Source: Alphaproteobacteria bacterium
GTDB lineage: Bacteria; Pseudomonadota; Alphaproteobacteria; Acetobacterales; Acetobacteraceae
Assembly (NCBI GenBank): GCA_026400845.1
Contig: JAPLOH010000059.1
Coordinates: 3,134 to 61,377 of the forward strand
Direction of reading: 5' to 3'
Length of the DNA stretch: 58,244 nt
Below, in pieces: positions 8,767-16,556 of the stretch (positions are counted from its first letter, which is position 1; each line of letters starts with the position of its first letter). Position numbers and translations under genes: made by a program. The notes under the pieces are model-generated. The model was not told where the DNA came from, did not search any database, and was given only the letters and a program-made list of their open reading frames with translations.

Positions 8767-10263
8767 ATGCGCAAGACGATCGGACTGTTACTCGGAGCAT
8801 CCCTCGCGCTCGCCGCGCCCGCAAGCGCGCAGGTGACGGACCAGCAACTGGCGAAAATCGGCCATATCCTGGTGATCTACGCGGAAAACCGCAGCTTCGA
8901 TCACCTCTACGGCAATTTCCCCGGCGCCAACGGCATCGCCAACGCGACCGACGAGCAGAAGACCCAGCTCGACCATGACGGCAAACCGCTGCCGTTTCTC
9001 ACGGTGTGGCGCGGCAATGCCGCCGATGAGCGCTTCCCCAAGCTGCCGAACGGGCCGTTCCGCATCGATGCGGACCCGATCAACGCGAAATTGTCGGATG
9101 TGCTGCCGAGCCCGATCCACGCCTTCTACCACAACGCCGAGCAGATCAATGGCGGGCGCAACAACATGTTCGCCGCAATGTCCAACGTCGGCGGCTGGTC
9201 GATGGGCTATGTCGACGGCAGCAAACTCCGGCTGTGGCAGTGGGCGAAGGAATTCACCCTCGCCGATAATTTCTTCATGGGCGCCTATGGCGGCTCCTTC
9301 CTCAACCACCAGTACCTGATCTGCGCCTGCGCCCCCAGTTTCGCCAACGCGCCCGCCGACATCACCGCCAAGCTCGATGCCGATGGGCGGATGACCAAGG
9401 TGACGGACTCCCCCTCGGCGACCAAGGGGCCGGTGCGCATCGCCTCCAACACGCAGGTGACGCCCGACGGCTACGCGGTCAACACCACCCAGCCGCCCTA
9501 CCAGCCCAGCGGCATCGCCCCCCCGCCTGGCGGCAACCCCGCGCTGGTGGACAGCGTGGTCAACAAGGTGATGGGCCCGCCGCTGCCGGTGCAGACCGCG
9601 CGGACCATCGGGGATATGATGTCCGATCGCGGGATCGACTGGGCCTGGTACGCCGGCGGGTTCCGCGCCGCCCTCACCGACGCGCCGCGTCCGCTTGCCG
9701 AGCGCCGGGTGATCTACACGGGCAAGGACGGTGGGCTGAATTTCCAGCCGCATCACCAGCCGTTCAACTATTACGCGCGCTTTGCGCCCGGCACCGCCGA
9801 ACGGGCGCGGCATCTGCGCGACGGCGAAGATCTGGTCGCCGCCATCGACGACGGCACCCTGCCGCCGGTTGCCTTCTACAAGCCGGCCGGCATCTATAAT
9901 CAACACCCGTCCTACACCGACCTGGTGCGCGGCGACGCCCACATCGCCGATCTGCTCGATAGGCTGCGCAACAACCCCAAGCTGTGGGCGGATACCGTGG
10001 TCATCGTCACCTATGACGAAAACGGCGGCTTCTGGGACCATGCAGCCCTGCCCGAAGGTGCCGGCTGGCGCGATCGCTGGGGCCCCGGCACCCGCGTCCC
10101 CGCGCTCATCGTCTCGCCCTTCGCGCGCAAGGGCTTCGTCGATCACACCGGCTACGACACCGCCTCGATCCTCAAGCTGATCATCCGCCGCTTCAAGCTG
10201 GAGACTATGCCCGGACTGCGGGCCGGCACGGGGGATCTCACGGCAGCGCTGGCGCTCGAGTAG
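8767..10263 (+). CDS. Secreted acid phosphatase / phospholipase C-type phosphoesterase (AcpA-like)
   Basis: 498 residues from ATG 8767 (AGGAGCGAGC upstream). A Sec signal peptide (RKTIGLLLGASLALA, cleavage after Ala-Ser-Ala) predicts export. The mature part opens with IGHILVIYAENRSFDHLYG, the metal-site signature of the phosphoesterase family that includes AcpA acid phosphatases and phospholipases C. HQYLICACAPSF and the C-terminal VIVTYDENGGFWDHAALP, with its Asp/Glu/His metal ligands, complete the alkaline-phosphatase-like fold. The likely role is hydrolysis of phosphomonoesters or phospholipid head groups in the periplasm or outside. It ends inside the start of an AT-rich hairpin repeat. 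Substrate preference cannot be decided from sequence. Confidence 0.85.
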   Translation: MRKTIGLLLGASLALAAPASAQVTDQQLAKIGHILVIYAENRSFDHLYGNFPGANGIANATDEQKTQLDHDGKPLPFLTVWRGNAADERFPKLPNGPFRIDADPINAKLSDVLPSPIHAFYHNAEQINGGRNNMFAAMSNVGGWSMGYVDGSKLRLWQWAKEFTLADNFFMGAYGGSFLNHQYLICACAPSFANAPADITAKLDADGRMTKVTDSPSATKGPVRIASNTQVTPDGYAVNTTQPPYQPSGIAPPPGGNPALVDSVVNKVMGPPLPVQTARTIGDMMSDRGIDWAWYAGGFRAALTDAPRPLAERRVIYTGKDGGLNFQPHHQPFNYYARFAPGTAERARHLRDGEDLVAAIDDGTLPPVAFYKPAGIYNQHPSYTDLVRGDAHIADLLDRLRNNPKLWADTVVIVTYDENGGFWDHAALPEGAGWRDRWGPGTRVPALIVSPFARKGFVDHTGYDTASILKLIIRRFKLETMPGLRAGTGDLTAALALE

Positions 10264-10396
10264 GAAGGAAGGTCTTTTTTTGACAAGAGAAACCCAAACT
10301 TTTTATCGCTTGGCCTCGAACGCTCTATGAAGAGAGAAAGACCAACGAAAAGAAGGCCTTTGGCTCGTTTTTCAAAAAAGAACCGCTTCGTTCCTG
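10264..10396. repeat. AT-rich intergenic hairpin repeat, two-armed copy
   Basis: Begins at the stop codon of the phosphoesterase gene with GGAAGGAAGGTC and a T-run. Runs through CAAACTTTTTATCGCTTGG to a mirrored right arm ending CAAAAAAGAACCGCTTCG. The arms are imperfect complements, so the whole region can fold as one long hairpin. Related copies are at 28399, 57143 and (partial) 5641. It may act as a terminator or transcript stabiliser. Confidence 0.65.
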
Positions 10397-10477
10397 ACCG
10401 CATGGAGCAAGGCCGGTCTTCCGTCCCCGTCGCGATCGGCATAGTCTCCATCGTTCTCTCCAATGGAGCTCAGGTCG

Positions 10478-11794
10478 ATGAACGTGAATGTGGCGCCGAA
10501 CGCCGACGTGTCCCAGGCCCTCGACGAAGCGAAGGCGAACTTCGCCAAGGCCAACCCGACCAGCGGGGCGCTTTTCCAGAAGGCGCTGCCGACCATGCCG
10601 GGCGGCAACACCCGCAGCGGCGTCTATTTCGACCCCTTCCCCCTGATGTTCCGCCGTGGCGAGGGGGCCCGGCTGTGGGACGAGGATGGCCACTCCTACA
10701 TCGACTTTCTCGGCGAAGCCACCGCCGGCATCTATGGCCACAGCCATCCGGTGATCCGAGCCGCCATTGACGATCGTCTGGCGCTGGGCTGGAACCTCTC
10801 CGGCGTCACCTCGCTCGAAGCCGTCCAGGCGCAGCTCATCATCGATCGCTTCCCCTCGATCGAGCGCGTCCGCTTCGTGAATTCCGGCACCGAAGCCAAC
10901 ATGTTCAACATCCAGCTCGCCCGCGTCATTACCGGCCGGCCGGCAGTGATGGGCTTCCAGGGCTGCTACCATGGCGGCTTCCTCACTTTCACCGCGGCCA
11001 CCAACCCGATCAACGTGCCCTACGAAACCGTCATCGCCACCTACAATGACATCGAGGGCACGGCGGCGATGATTGACGCCAATGCCGAGCGCATCGCCTG
11101 CCTCATTCTCGAGCCGATGCTCGGCGGCGGCGGCTGCATTCCGGCCACGGTCGAGTTCCTCGCCATGCTGCGCGAGCGGACGAAAAAGCACGGCATCATC
11201 CTGATCTTCGACGAGGTGATGACATCGCGCCTCTCGCCGGGCGGCCTACAGCAGAAGCACGGCATCATCCCGGACCTCACCTCGCTCGGCAAATATATCG
11301 GCGGCGGCTTCTCGGCCGGTGCTTTCGGCGGCAAGGCCGAGTTCCTCGACCGCTTCGACCCCCGCCGCGGTGACGCGCTGCCACATTCCGGCACCTACAA
11401 CAATAACGTCTTCACCCTGGCCGCCGGCATCGCCGGGCTCTCCAAGGTTTACACCAAGGAAGCCGCGGTCACCCTCAACGCCCGCGGCGACGCGCTGCGC
11501 GACCGTCTCAACGCGGTGTGCGTTAAGGCCGGTGTCGCCCTGCAATTCACCGGCATCGGCTCGATGATGGCGCCGCACGCCATGCGCGGCCCCATCACCT
11601 CCCCGCAGGACGTCGCCCGCGGCAACGCCAAGCTGCGTGAACTGCTGTTCTTCGACCTTCTCGCCCACGGTATTTTCATCATGCCCAAGCGCGACCTCAT
11701 CGCCCTCTCGCTGCCGCTGACCGACAAGGACTTCGACACCCTCGTGGCAGGGGTCGAGGAGTTCGTCGCCGCCCGCAAATCCCTCCTGCAGTAG
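10478..11794 (+). CDS. Class III aminotransferase (glutamate-1-semialdehyde aminomutase-like)
   Basis: 438 residues from ATG 10478; the GGAG and CAGG just upstream favour it over the ATG at 10463. PLP fold type I: the cofactor-binding FVNSGTEANMFN, the carboxylate-binding LILEPMLGGGGCIP, the IFDEVMTSR Asp that holds the pyridine N, and Schiff-base Lys272 in LTSLGKYIGGGFSAGAFGG. It looks closest to the GSA aminomutase/omega-aminotransferase subgroup, but FDEVMTSRLSPGG differs from true HemL, which usually reads FDEVMTGFR. A catabolic aspartate-family or beta-amino acid aminotransferase is therefore more likely than tetrapyrrole synthesis. It is a single gene bracketed by a repeat and a gene-poor region. 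Confidence 0.88.
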   Translation: MNVNVAPNADVSQALDEAKANFAKANPTSGALFQKALPTMPGGNTRSGVYFDPFPLMFRRGEGARLWDEDGHSYIDFLGEATAGIYGHSHPVIRAAIDDRLALGWNLSGVTSLEAVQAQLIIDRFPSIERVRFVNSGTEANMFNIQLARVITGRPAVMGFQGCYHGGFLTFTAATNPINVPYETVIATYNDIEGTAAMIDANAERIACLILEPMLGGGGCIPATVEFLAMLRERTKKHGIILIFDEVMTSRLSPGGLQQKHGIIPDLTSLGKYIGGGFSAGAFGGKAEFLDRFDPRRGDALPHSGTYNNNVFTLAAGIAGLSKVYTKEAAVTLNARGDALRDRLNAVCVKAGVALQFTGIGSMMAPHAMRGPITSPQDVARGNAKLRELLFFDLLAHGIFIMPKRDLIALSLPLTDKDFDTLVAGVEEFVAARKSLLQ

Positions 11795-12308
11795 CGGAGA
11801 GGCCAGTCACACCGACGACGTTCGCGAATCCCCCGTTTCGGTTTGACCTGATCTACGCCGCGACTCCTGGAGAAGCCGCATTTTGGTCGTGAAACACCTT
11901 GGGCATGGAGTCTCATGTCTGGATTGTCCTTCGCGGTTGTCCTGAACAAGGCGCCGCGCAAGGACGCTCGGAGCTTAGGCCGCGACTGGGCTGCTGCGCG
12001 ACGATGACACAATCCGCGCCTGACATCGGCTGTTCCTGGGGGAACGGGATCGAGCGGCAACGCGGGGTTCGCTACGAGACACGCTCCGTCCCGATTGCGT
12101 TGCAGCACCGGGAGGGGCCGGAGCATCGGCACCCAAGCCGCCCGCGTGCAAGCCGGGCGCGGAGAAGCAGGAAGCATTCATAGAGACTTCCGAGAGCCCG
12201 ATGATAACCGGGGCAAATGCCCGGACGGTATGATCGGAAACCGATGTCCGCGACGCGGCCGGGTCTGGTTCCACGGGAGGATGGGAGCGCCCTTTGAGAT
12301 TGATGGCA

Positions 12309-12450
12309 TTCGTCATTTGACCTGAAGGGCCGTGTGGTCAAGCGGCTCAGGGAAGTGGTCGCACCGAAGGAGGCGTGGCCGAGCTGCGCGATGAGATCGC
12401 GCATCTGAAGGGGTGGAAGGGCCGGTCCGCGGTCAGACCGAGCGGCAGGT
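12309..12450 (+). mobile_element. Possible transposase N-terminal scrap
   Basis: Reading from about 12375 gives VAELRDEIAHLKGWKGRSAV followed by RPSG. This resembles the coiled N-terminal segment (DEIARLKGLKGRP-IKPSG) of an IS66-like transposase group. A second scrap, KGRVVKRLREVV, precedes it in another frame. No catalytic region follows. Recognition is by memory of the motif only. Confidence 0.3.
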
Positions 12451-12736
12451 GCGGGCGAACAACAGCCGATGGAGATTCCTCGCATTGTTCGGCGCCGGCC
12501 ATGGCGATCACGCCGTCAATGCGGTCGGTCTGGCCCATATCCACGGCCGCTTGGGAGGATGCTTCTGATCGTGCGCGTCAACCTTCCATGCGGTTCGAAT
12601 ATGCACTTTTCCGCCCGGGGATACTGGCTCTCAAGGTGCGCGGAAAACAATGCGACAACAATTCCTGACAGTTGTTTACATGGATTTTTCTACGGGCATT
12701 GCAGTTTTCCAAGTTCCTTAACACCGACTTAACGCT

Positions 12737-12745
12737 GGGGGGGGG
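12737..12745 (+). repeat. Run of nine G bases in the pilin leader
   Basis: An uninterrupted G9 lies 94 bases before the flp start codon. Homopolymeric G tracts of this length slip during replication and can vary promoter spacing, so this is a possible expression switch; whether it lies in the promoter or the 5' UTR is unknown. Confidence 0.8.
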
Positions 12746-12838
12746 TTACCTCCACTTGCCCGATGAAATCCAAAGGGCATCCGAAACCTCGGCGGCCCCC
12801 GGGAAACGGATTTCCTCGATCCAGATTAGGAGACTAAC

Positions 12839-13033
12839 ATGTTCGCTCTCGTGAAGAAGTTCCGCCAGCTGATGTCCGGTGACCGTCGTGGCGTCACCGC
12901 CCTCGAGTATGGCCTGATCGCAGCCGTCATCGGCGGCGTCGTGATCACCGCCGCCACCTCGTTCGGCAACAGCCTGTCCAGCGCCTACACCTCGATCGGC
13001 AGCACCCTGTCGAGCAAGGCGACCGGCATGTAA
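12839..13033 (+). CDS. flp: Flp-family type IVb pilin
   Basis: 64 residues, the usual Flp size. A basic leader (KKFRQ...GDRRG) ends at Gly18, followed by VTALEYGLIAAVIGGVVIT. Cleavage after Gly18 by the prepilin peptidase leaves the Glu5-Tyr6 pair that defines Flp pilins, and the hydrophobic helix drives filament packing. It is the major subunit of the Tad pilus, used for adhesion and biofilm formation. TAGGAG precedes the ATG with good spacing. A strong hairpin follows immediately, which would let pilin mRNA accumulate above the downstream assembly genes. It is first in the Tad locus that runs to 21855. Confidence 0.95.
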   Translation: MFALVKKFRQLMSGDRRGVTALEYGLIAAVIGGVVITAATSFGNSLSSAYTSIGSTLSSKATGM

Positions 13034-13038
13034 TGGCC

Positions 13039-13120
13039 TAGCGTATCGAGCCGGGGCCGCCCGATTGGGCCGGCCTCCCGGCAGGCCCAGTCGCGCTCCG
13101 GCTCGGTACGCTATTTCATT
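13039..13120 (+). terminator. Long hairpin terminator/attenuator after flp
   Basis: The 16 bases at 13039-13054 (TAGCGTATCGAGCCGG) pair with 13098-13113 (CCGGCTCGGTACGCTA) with one G-U position. An inner GGCC-rich stem lies between them, and TTTCATTTCG follows. It sits six bases after the flp stop codon. Some read-through is expected because the assembly genes lack another obvious promoter. Confidence 0.8.
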
Positions 13121-13403
13121 TCGTAGGCTAGACGACAAGACGACAAGAAAAACGACCAAAACGGTTGGGGCTTACGGGGATTGGATGGACTACGGGGCAA
13201 CCCTCGCGCCTTTCGGGCGTGCCGGATGCCTCCGCCGAACCGATCGGCAGCCACCCTGGCATCTCGCCACTTCCGAACTCAGCAAATTCAAATCTGACAC
13301 GACAGGACGACCCTTCTTTCGCGGGTCGCCGTGCACGGGACCACCAGCTCCCACGGCGCGGCCGACCAGGCGGCAACCGACGGAACGGCCCGAGGACAGC
13401 GCA
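13121..13403. other. Spacer between flp and cpaA
   Basis: About 280 bases with no recognisable gene. It starts AC-rich (GACGACAAGACGACAAG) and becomes GC-rich. It could hold a separate promoter for the assembly genes, but no clear -35/-10 pair was seen. Confidence 0.5.
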
Positions 13404-13928
13404 ATGGACATCGAATTCGCGACACGTCTTGGCCATCTCGCCCCGCTCGCGGTGGGTTCCGGCCTGCTGATTTTCGCCGCGCTGCACGACATCGCCGCCC
13501 GCACCATCCCCAATACCGTCTCCATCGTCCTCGCCCTCACCGGCCTGCTGCTGCGCGCGCTGGACGGCGACCTGCCGACCTCGCTGCTGCTGGGTGGCAT
13601 CGTCTTCGCCGTCTGCACGGCCTGCTGGCTGCGCGGCTGGATGGGCGGCGGTGACGTGAAGCTGCTGAGCGCGGCCGCACTTTTCGTGCCGCATGCGCTG
13701 GTCGGCAGCCTCCTGATTGCTACCACGCTGGCCGGCGGTGTGGTTGCCATCGCCTACCTCATTGCCCGCGCCGCCGCCCGGCGCGTCTCGCTCGCCGTTC
13801 ACCCCACCCCCCGCAGTTTCCTCGCCCGTGTGCTTCGTGCCGAGCACTGGCGACTGCTGCGGGGCACGCCGCTGCCCTATGGCTCGGCGATCGCCGCCGG
13901 CACTCTCTTTGTCATTTTTGCAGGCTGA
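13404..13928 (+). CDS. cpaA: Prepilin peptidase CpaA/TadV
   Basis: 174 residues from ATG 13404 (GAGGAC upstream). A polytopic membrane protein of the A24 aspartic protease family: first catalytic Asp29 in LHDIAARTIPN, second Asp84 in GWMGGGDVKLLSAAALF, the GxGD motif. It lacks the N-terminal methylase domain of long PilD enzymes, as is normal for Tad peptidases. It processes Flp after Gly18 at the inner membrane. It is the first gene after the spacer and ends seven bases before cpaB. Confidence 0.92.
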   Translation: MDIEFATRLGHLAPLAVGSGLLIFAALHDIAARTIPNTVSIVLALTGLLLRALDGDLPTSLLLGGIVFAVCTACWLRGWMGGGDVKLLSAAALFVPHALVGSLLIATTLAGGVVAIAYLIARAAARRVSLAVHPTPRSFLARVLRAEHWRLLRGTPLPYGSAIAAGTLFVIFAG

Positions 13929-13934
13929 ACGAAC

Positions 13935-14819
13935 ATGATGCTCCGTATCACCGTTTTCGTGATGATGTCCCTTGGCCTGCTCGGTTTCGGCACGGTCGCC
14001 TGGATCAGCATGATGCCGCCCGCGCAGGAAGCAGCCGATGCCGCGCCGGTGGTGGCGATGGACACCATCCTGGTCGCCGCGCGCGACCTCCAGGCCGGCA
14101 GCCTGGTGAAGCCCGATGACATCGGCACCGTGCAGGTGCCGCATGACAAATTCCCTGAGGGGGCGGCGATCGACAATTCGAACAACCGCCACCAGCTCGC
14201 CGGCGCCATGGTGCGCCGCCGGGTGCCCACCGGGGACCTGCTGTTGAGCCGCGACCTGCTCCGCCCCGGTGACCACGGCTTCCTTGCCGCGGTGCTGAGC
14301 TCGGGCATGCGCGCCGTCACCATCGGCGTCGACGCCATCACCGGGTCGGCCGGCCTGATCTGGCCAGGCGATCGCATCGATGTGCTGCTGACCCACCAGT
14401 TGGATGACCCTTCGCGCCCGGTCGGCCGGCGGATCGCGGCGGAGACGGTGCTGTCCAATGTCCGCGTCATCGCCATCGACCAGCAGCTCGTCCAGGGCGC
14501 GGCTCCTGGCTCCAGCGAGGCCAAGCCGGCCGCCACCGTGACCCTTGAAGTGACCGGCCTGCAGTCCGAGCGCATCTCCGTCGCCTCTCGCCTCGGCCGG
14601 CTGTCGCTGGTGGTGCGTGCCGCCAAGTCGATCGAGGAGTTCGGTGCGGACATTCGGGCCGACCCTCAGGTTGCCACCGCGGTGGGCCCGGCCCGCTCGG
14701 GCATCACCTGGGCCGGTGACGTTTCACCGGCGCTGACCACCGACACCGTGATCAAGAACCTCCCCAGTGTCGTCCGCGTCTACCGCGGCAATGGCGATGG
14801 CCAGGAGTACAAATTCTGA
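13935..14819 (+). CDS. cpaB: Flp pilus assembly protein CpaB/RcpC
   Basis: 294 residues. An N-terminal membrane anchor (ITVFVMMSLGLLGFGTVAWI) is followed by a SAF domain (VAARDLQAGSLVKPDDI) and the CpaB region with VTIGVDAITGSAGLIWPGD and the conserved IDVLLTH. The protein is periplasmic and works with the secretin channel. Its TGA stop overlaps the next ATG by one base (TGATG), giving translational coupling to cpaC. The C-terminus VVRVYRGNGDGQEYKF resembles the V.V.RG motif of other CpaB proteins. Confidence 0.92.
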   Translation: MMLRITVFVMMSLGLLGFGTVAWISMMPPAQEAADAAPVVAMDTILVAARDLQAGSLVKPDDIGTVQVPHDKFPEGAAIDNSNNRHQLAGAMVRRRVPTGDLLLSRDLLRPGDHGFLAAVLSSGMRAVTIGVDAITGSAGLIWPGDRIDVLLTHQLDDPSRPVGRRIAAETVLSNVRVIAIDQQLVQGAAPGSSEAKPAATVTLEVTGLQSERISVASRLGRLSLVVRAAKSIEEFGADIRADPQVATAVGPARSGITWAGDVSPALTTDTVIKNLPSVVRVYRGNGDGQEYKF

Positions 14820-16240
14820 TGACCCGCTTCCTCCCCTCCCCGCGCGGCGGCTTGCCGCTCGCCCTCCTCGCCATCGCCGCCCTCGGTTTCCAGGGCCCGG
14901 CACTGGCCGCCCCGTCCGCCCCGCCGGCGGCACCAACCACTGCTGGCGGTGCGAGCCAATCGAATATCATCGTGGAGGCCGGGGTCGGGCGGGTGATCAC
15001 CCTGCCGGCGCCGGTGGCCAACGTGTTCGTCTCCGACCCCAAGATCGTCGAGGTGCGCCCGGCGAGCCCGACCAGCCTGTTCGTCTTCGGCGTCGCGCCC
15101 GGCCGCACCACGGTGGCGGCGCTGGATGCCAACGGCCAGACGGTGCGCCAAATCGAAATCACCGTGCGCCCCTCCGCCACCGCCTCCGGCGAAGCGATCC
15201 AGGCGATCGCCAAGGCCACGCCGAAGGTGACCGCCCAAATCGACCCGCAGCCCCGCCGCAGCGTGATCTCCGGCAAGGCACCCTCGCCGATGCAGGCGCA
15301 CACCGCACTCGCCACCGCCCAGGCCTTCGTGCCGGAAGGCCAGCCGGTGGACAACCAGCTGCGCATCGCCGCCGAGACCCAGGTCGGCCTGCGCGTGCGC
15401 ATCGCCGAGATTTCGCGCAACGTCACCCGCGCGATGGGGATCAACTGGCAGGCGATCGGCAATGTCGGCAAGCTCGGCGTCGGCCTGGCCACCGGCAACG
15501 CGATCTCCGCCGCCGCCGGCACCGCCTCAACGCTCAGTGGCAGTTACAGCGACGGCCGCGGCAACGGCATCAACGGGCTGATCGACGCGCTCGCCAATGA
15601 CAATCTGATCCGCGTGCTGGCCGAGCCCAATCTCACCGCCATGAGCGGCGAGGCGGCAAGCTTCCTGGTCGGCGGCGAATTCCCGGTGCCGATCGGCCAG
15701 AACGGCGGCACGCTGACCGTCGAGTTCAAACAGTACGGCGTCGCGCTGGCCTTCGTGCCAACCGTGATGAGCGGCGAGCGCATCCGCATCAAGGTGCGCC
15801 CCGAGGTCAGCCAGCTGACCACCCAGGGTGCCGTCCAGATGGGCGTCGGCGCAAACGCCATCACCATCCCGGCGCTGTCGGTCCGTCGTGCCGAGACCAC
15901 CATCGAGCTCGGCAGCGGGCAGAGCTTCGCCATGGCCGGCCTGCTGATGGACAACACCAACCAGTCGATCAACGCCCTGCCCGGTATCGGCGAGGTGCCG
16001 ATCCTCGGTGCCCTGTTCCGCTCGGACAGCTTCGTGCGCAACGAGACCGAGCTGGTGATCATCGTCACCCCCTACATCGCGCGCCCGGTCAGCGACCCGA
16101 CCGCTTTGCGCTTGCCCACCGACGGCATCCGCCTGCCTTCCGACCTCGAGCGCATCCTGCTCCTGCGTCAGGTCGGCATCGGCTCCTCCCCGCGCCTCGC
16201 CCAGCGCCTCCCCGGTCAAGCAGGATTTGTCGTCGAATGA
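14819..16240 (+). CDS. cpaC: Outer-membrane secretin of the Tad pilus, CpaC/RcpA
   Basis: 473 residues. A signal peptide (LALLAIAALGFQGPALA) is followed by an N-terminal domain ending in ANVFVSDPKIVEVRPAS with VFGVAPGRTTV, typical of the pilus assembly N-domain. The secretin core is at roughly residues 250-430, with VLAEPNLTAMSGEAASFLVG, FPVPIGQ and VPILGALFRSDSF then ETELVIIVTPYIARPV. It forms the gated pore through which the Flp filament passes the outer membrane. Its last four bases overlap the next gene as ATGA. Confidence 0.93.
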   Translation: MTRFLPSPRGGLPLALLAIAALGFQGPALAAPSAPPAAPTTAGGASQSNIIVEAGVGRVITLPAPVANVFVSDPKIVEVRPASPTSLFVFGVAPGRTTVAALDANGQTVRQIEITVRPSATASGEAIQAIAKATPKVTAQIDPQPRRSVISGKAPSPMQAHTALATAQAFVPEGQPVDNQLRIAAETQVGLRVRIAEISRNVTRAMGINWQAIGNVGKLGVGLATGNAISAAAGTASTLSGSYSDGRGNGINGLIDALANDNLIRVLAEPNLTAMSGEAASFLVGGEFPVPIGQNGGTLTVEFKQYGVALAFVPTVMSGERIRIKVRPEVSQLTTQGAVQMGVGANAITIPALSVRRAETTIELGSGQSFAMAGLLMDNTNQSINALPGIGEVPILGALFRSDSFVRNETELVIIVTPYIARPVSDPTALRLPTDGIRLPSDLERILLLRQVGIGSSPRLAQRLPGQAGFVVE

Positions 16241-16554
16241 ACACCCTCCCTCCTGGCCGCGCCACCCGCCTGGCGCTCCCGCTTCTCGCCCTCGGCCTGC
16301 TCGCCGGCTGCGCGATGACCGACCCCTACCAGCGCCCAGGCGTCTGGCGCCCGATGGGGTCCAACGAGATGAACTTCGAGCTGCAGGTCGCCCGTGCCTC
16401 GGATCTCGTGAAGGGCCGCGGCACCGATGAGATCGACAGCGAAAGCGCGGTCGCCGCGATCGAGCGGATGCGCAAGGACAAGATGAAGCCGTTGCCGACG
16501 GCGAGCGCCTCGGGCGGCGCCGGCGGCGCCCCATCCGCAACCCCGGGAGGTTAG
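16237..16554 (+). CDS. Short CpaD-position lipoprotein
   Basis: 105 residues. LALGLLAGC is a lipobox, so Cys25 would be lipidated. The mature part contains MTDPYQRPGVWRPMGSNEMN then ASDLVKGRGTDEIDSESAVA and a low-complexity Ser/Gly/Ala/Pro tail. It occupies the place of cpaD between the secretin and cpaE genes, and the DPYQRPG-W start resembles CpaD lipoproteins. Full CpaD proteins are about twice as long, so this is a minimal form or a distinct pilotin. It probably helps insert or stabilise the secretin. It overlaps cpaC by four bases and ends three bases before cpaE. Confidence 0.75.
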   Translation: MNTLPPGRATRLALPLLALGLLAGCAMTDPYQRPGVWRPMGSNEMNFELQVARASDLVKGRGTDEIDSESAVAAIERMRKDKMKPLPTASASGGAGGAPSATPGG

Positions 16555-16556
16555 TA

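Larger units (their letters stand above)
11795..12838. other. About 1 kb without an intact gene
   Basis: No reading frame here shows a convincing protein family over its length. One short stretch (about 12309-12450) resembles the N-terminus of a transposase, so this may be eroded mobile DNA. The right end is the leader of the pilin gene: an AT-rich patch at 12640-12735 and a run of nine G at 12737-12745. Confidence 0.5.
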
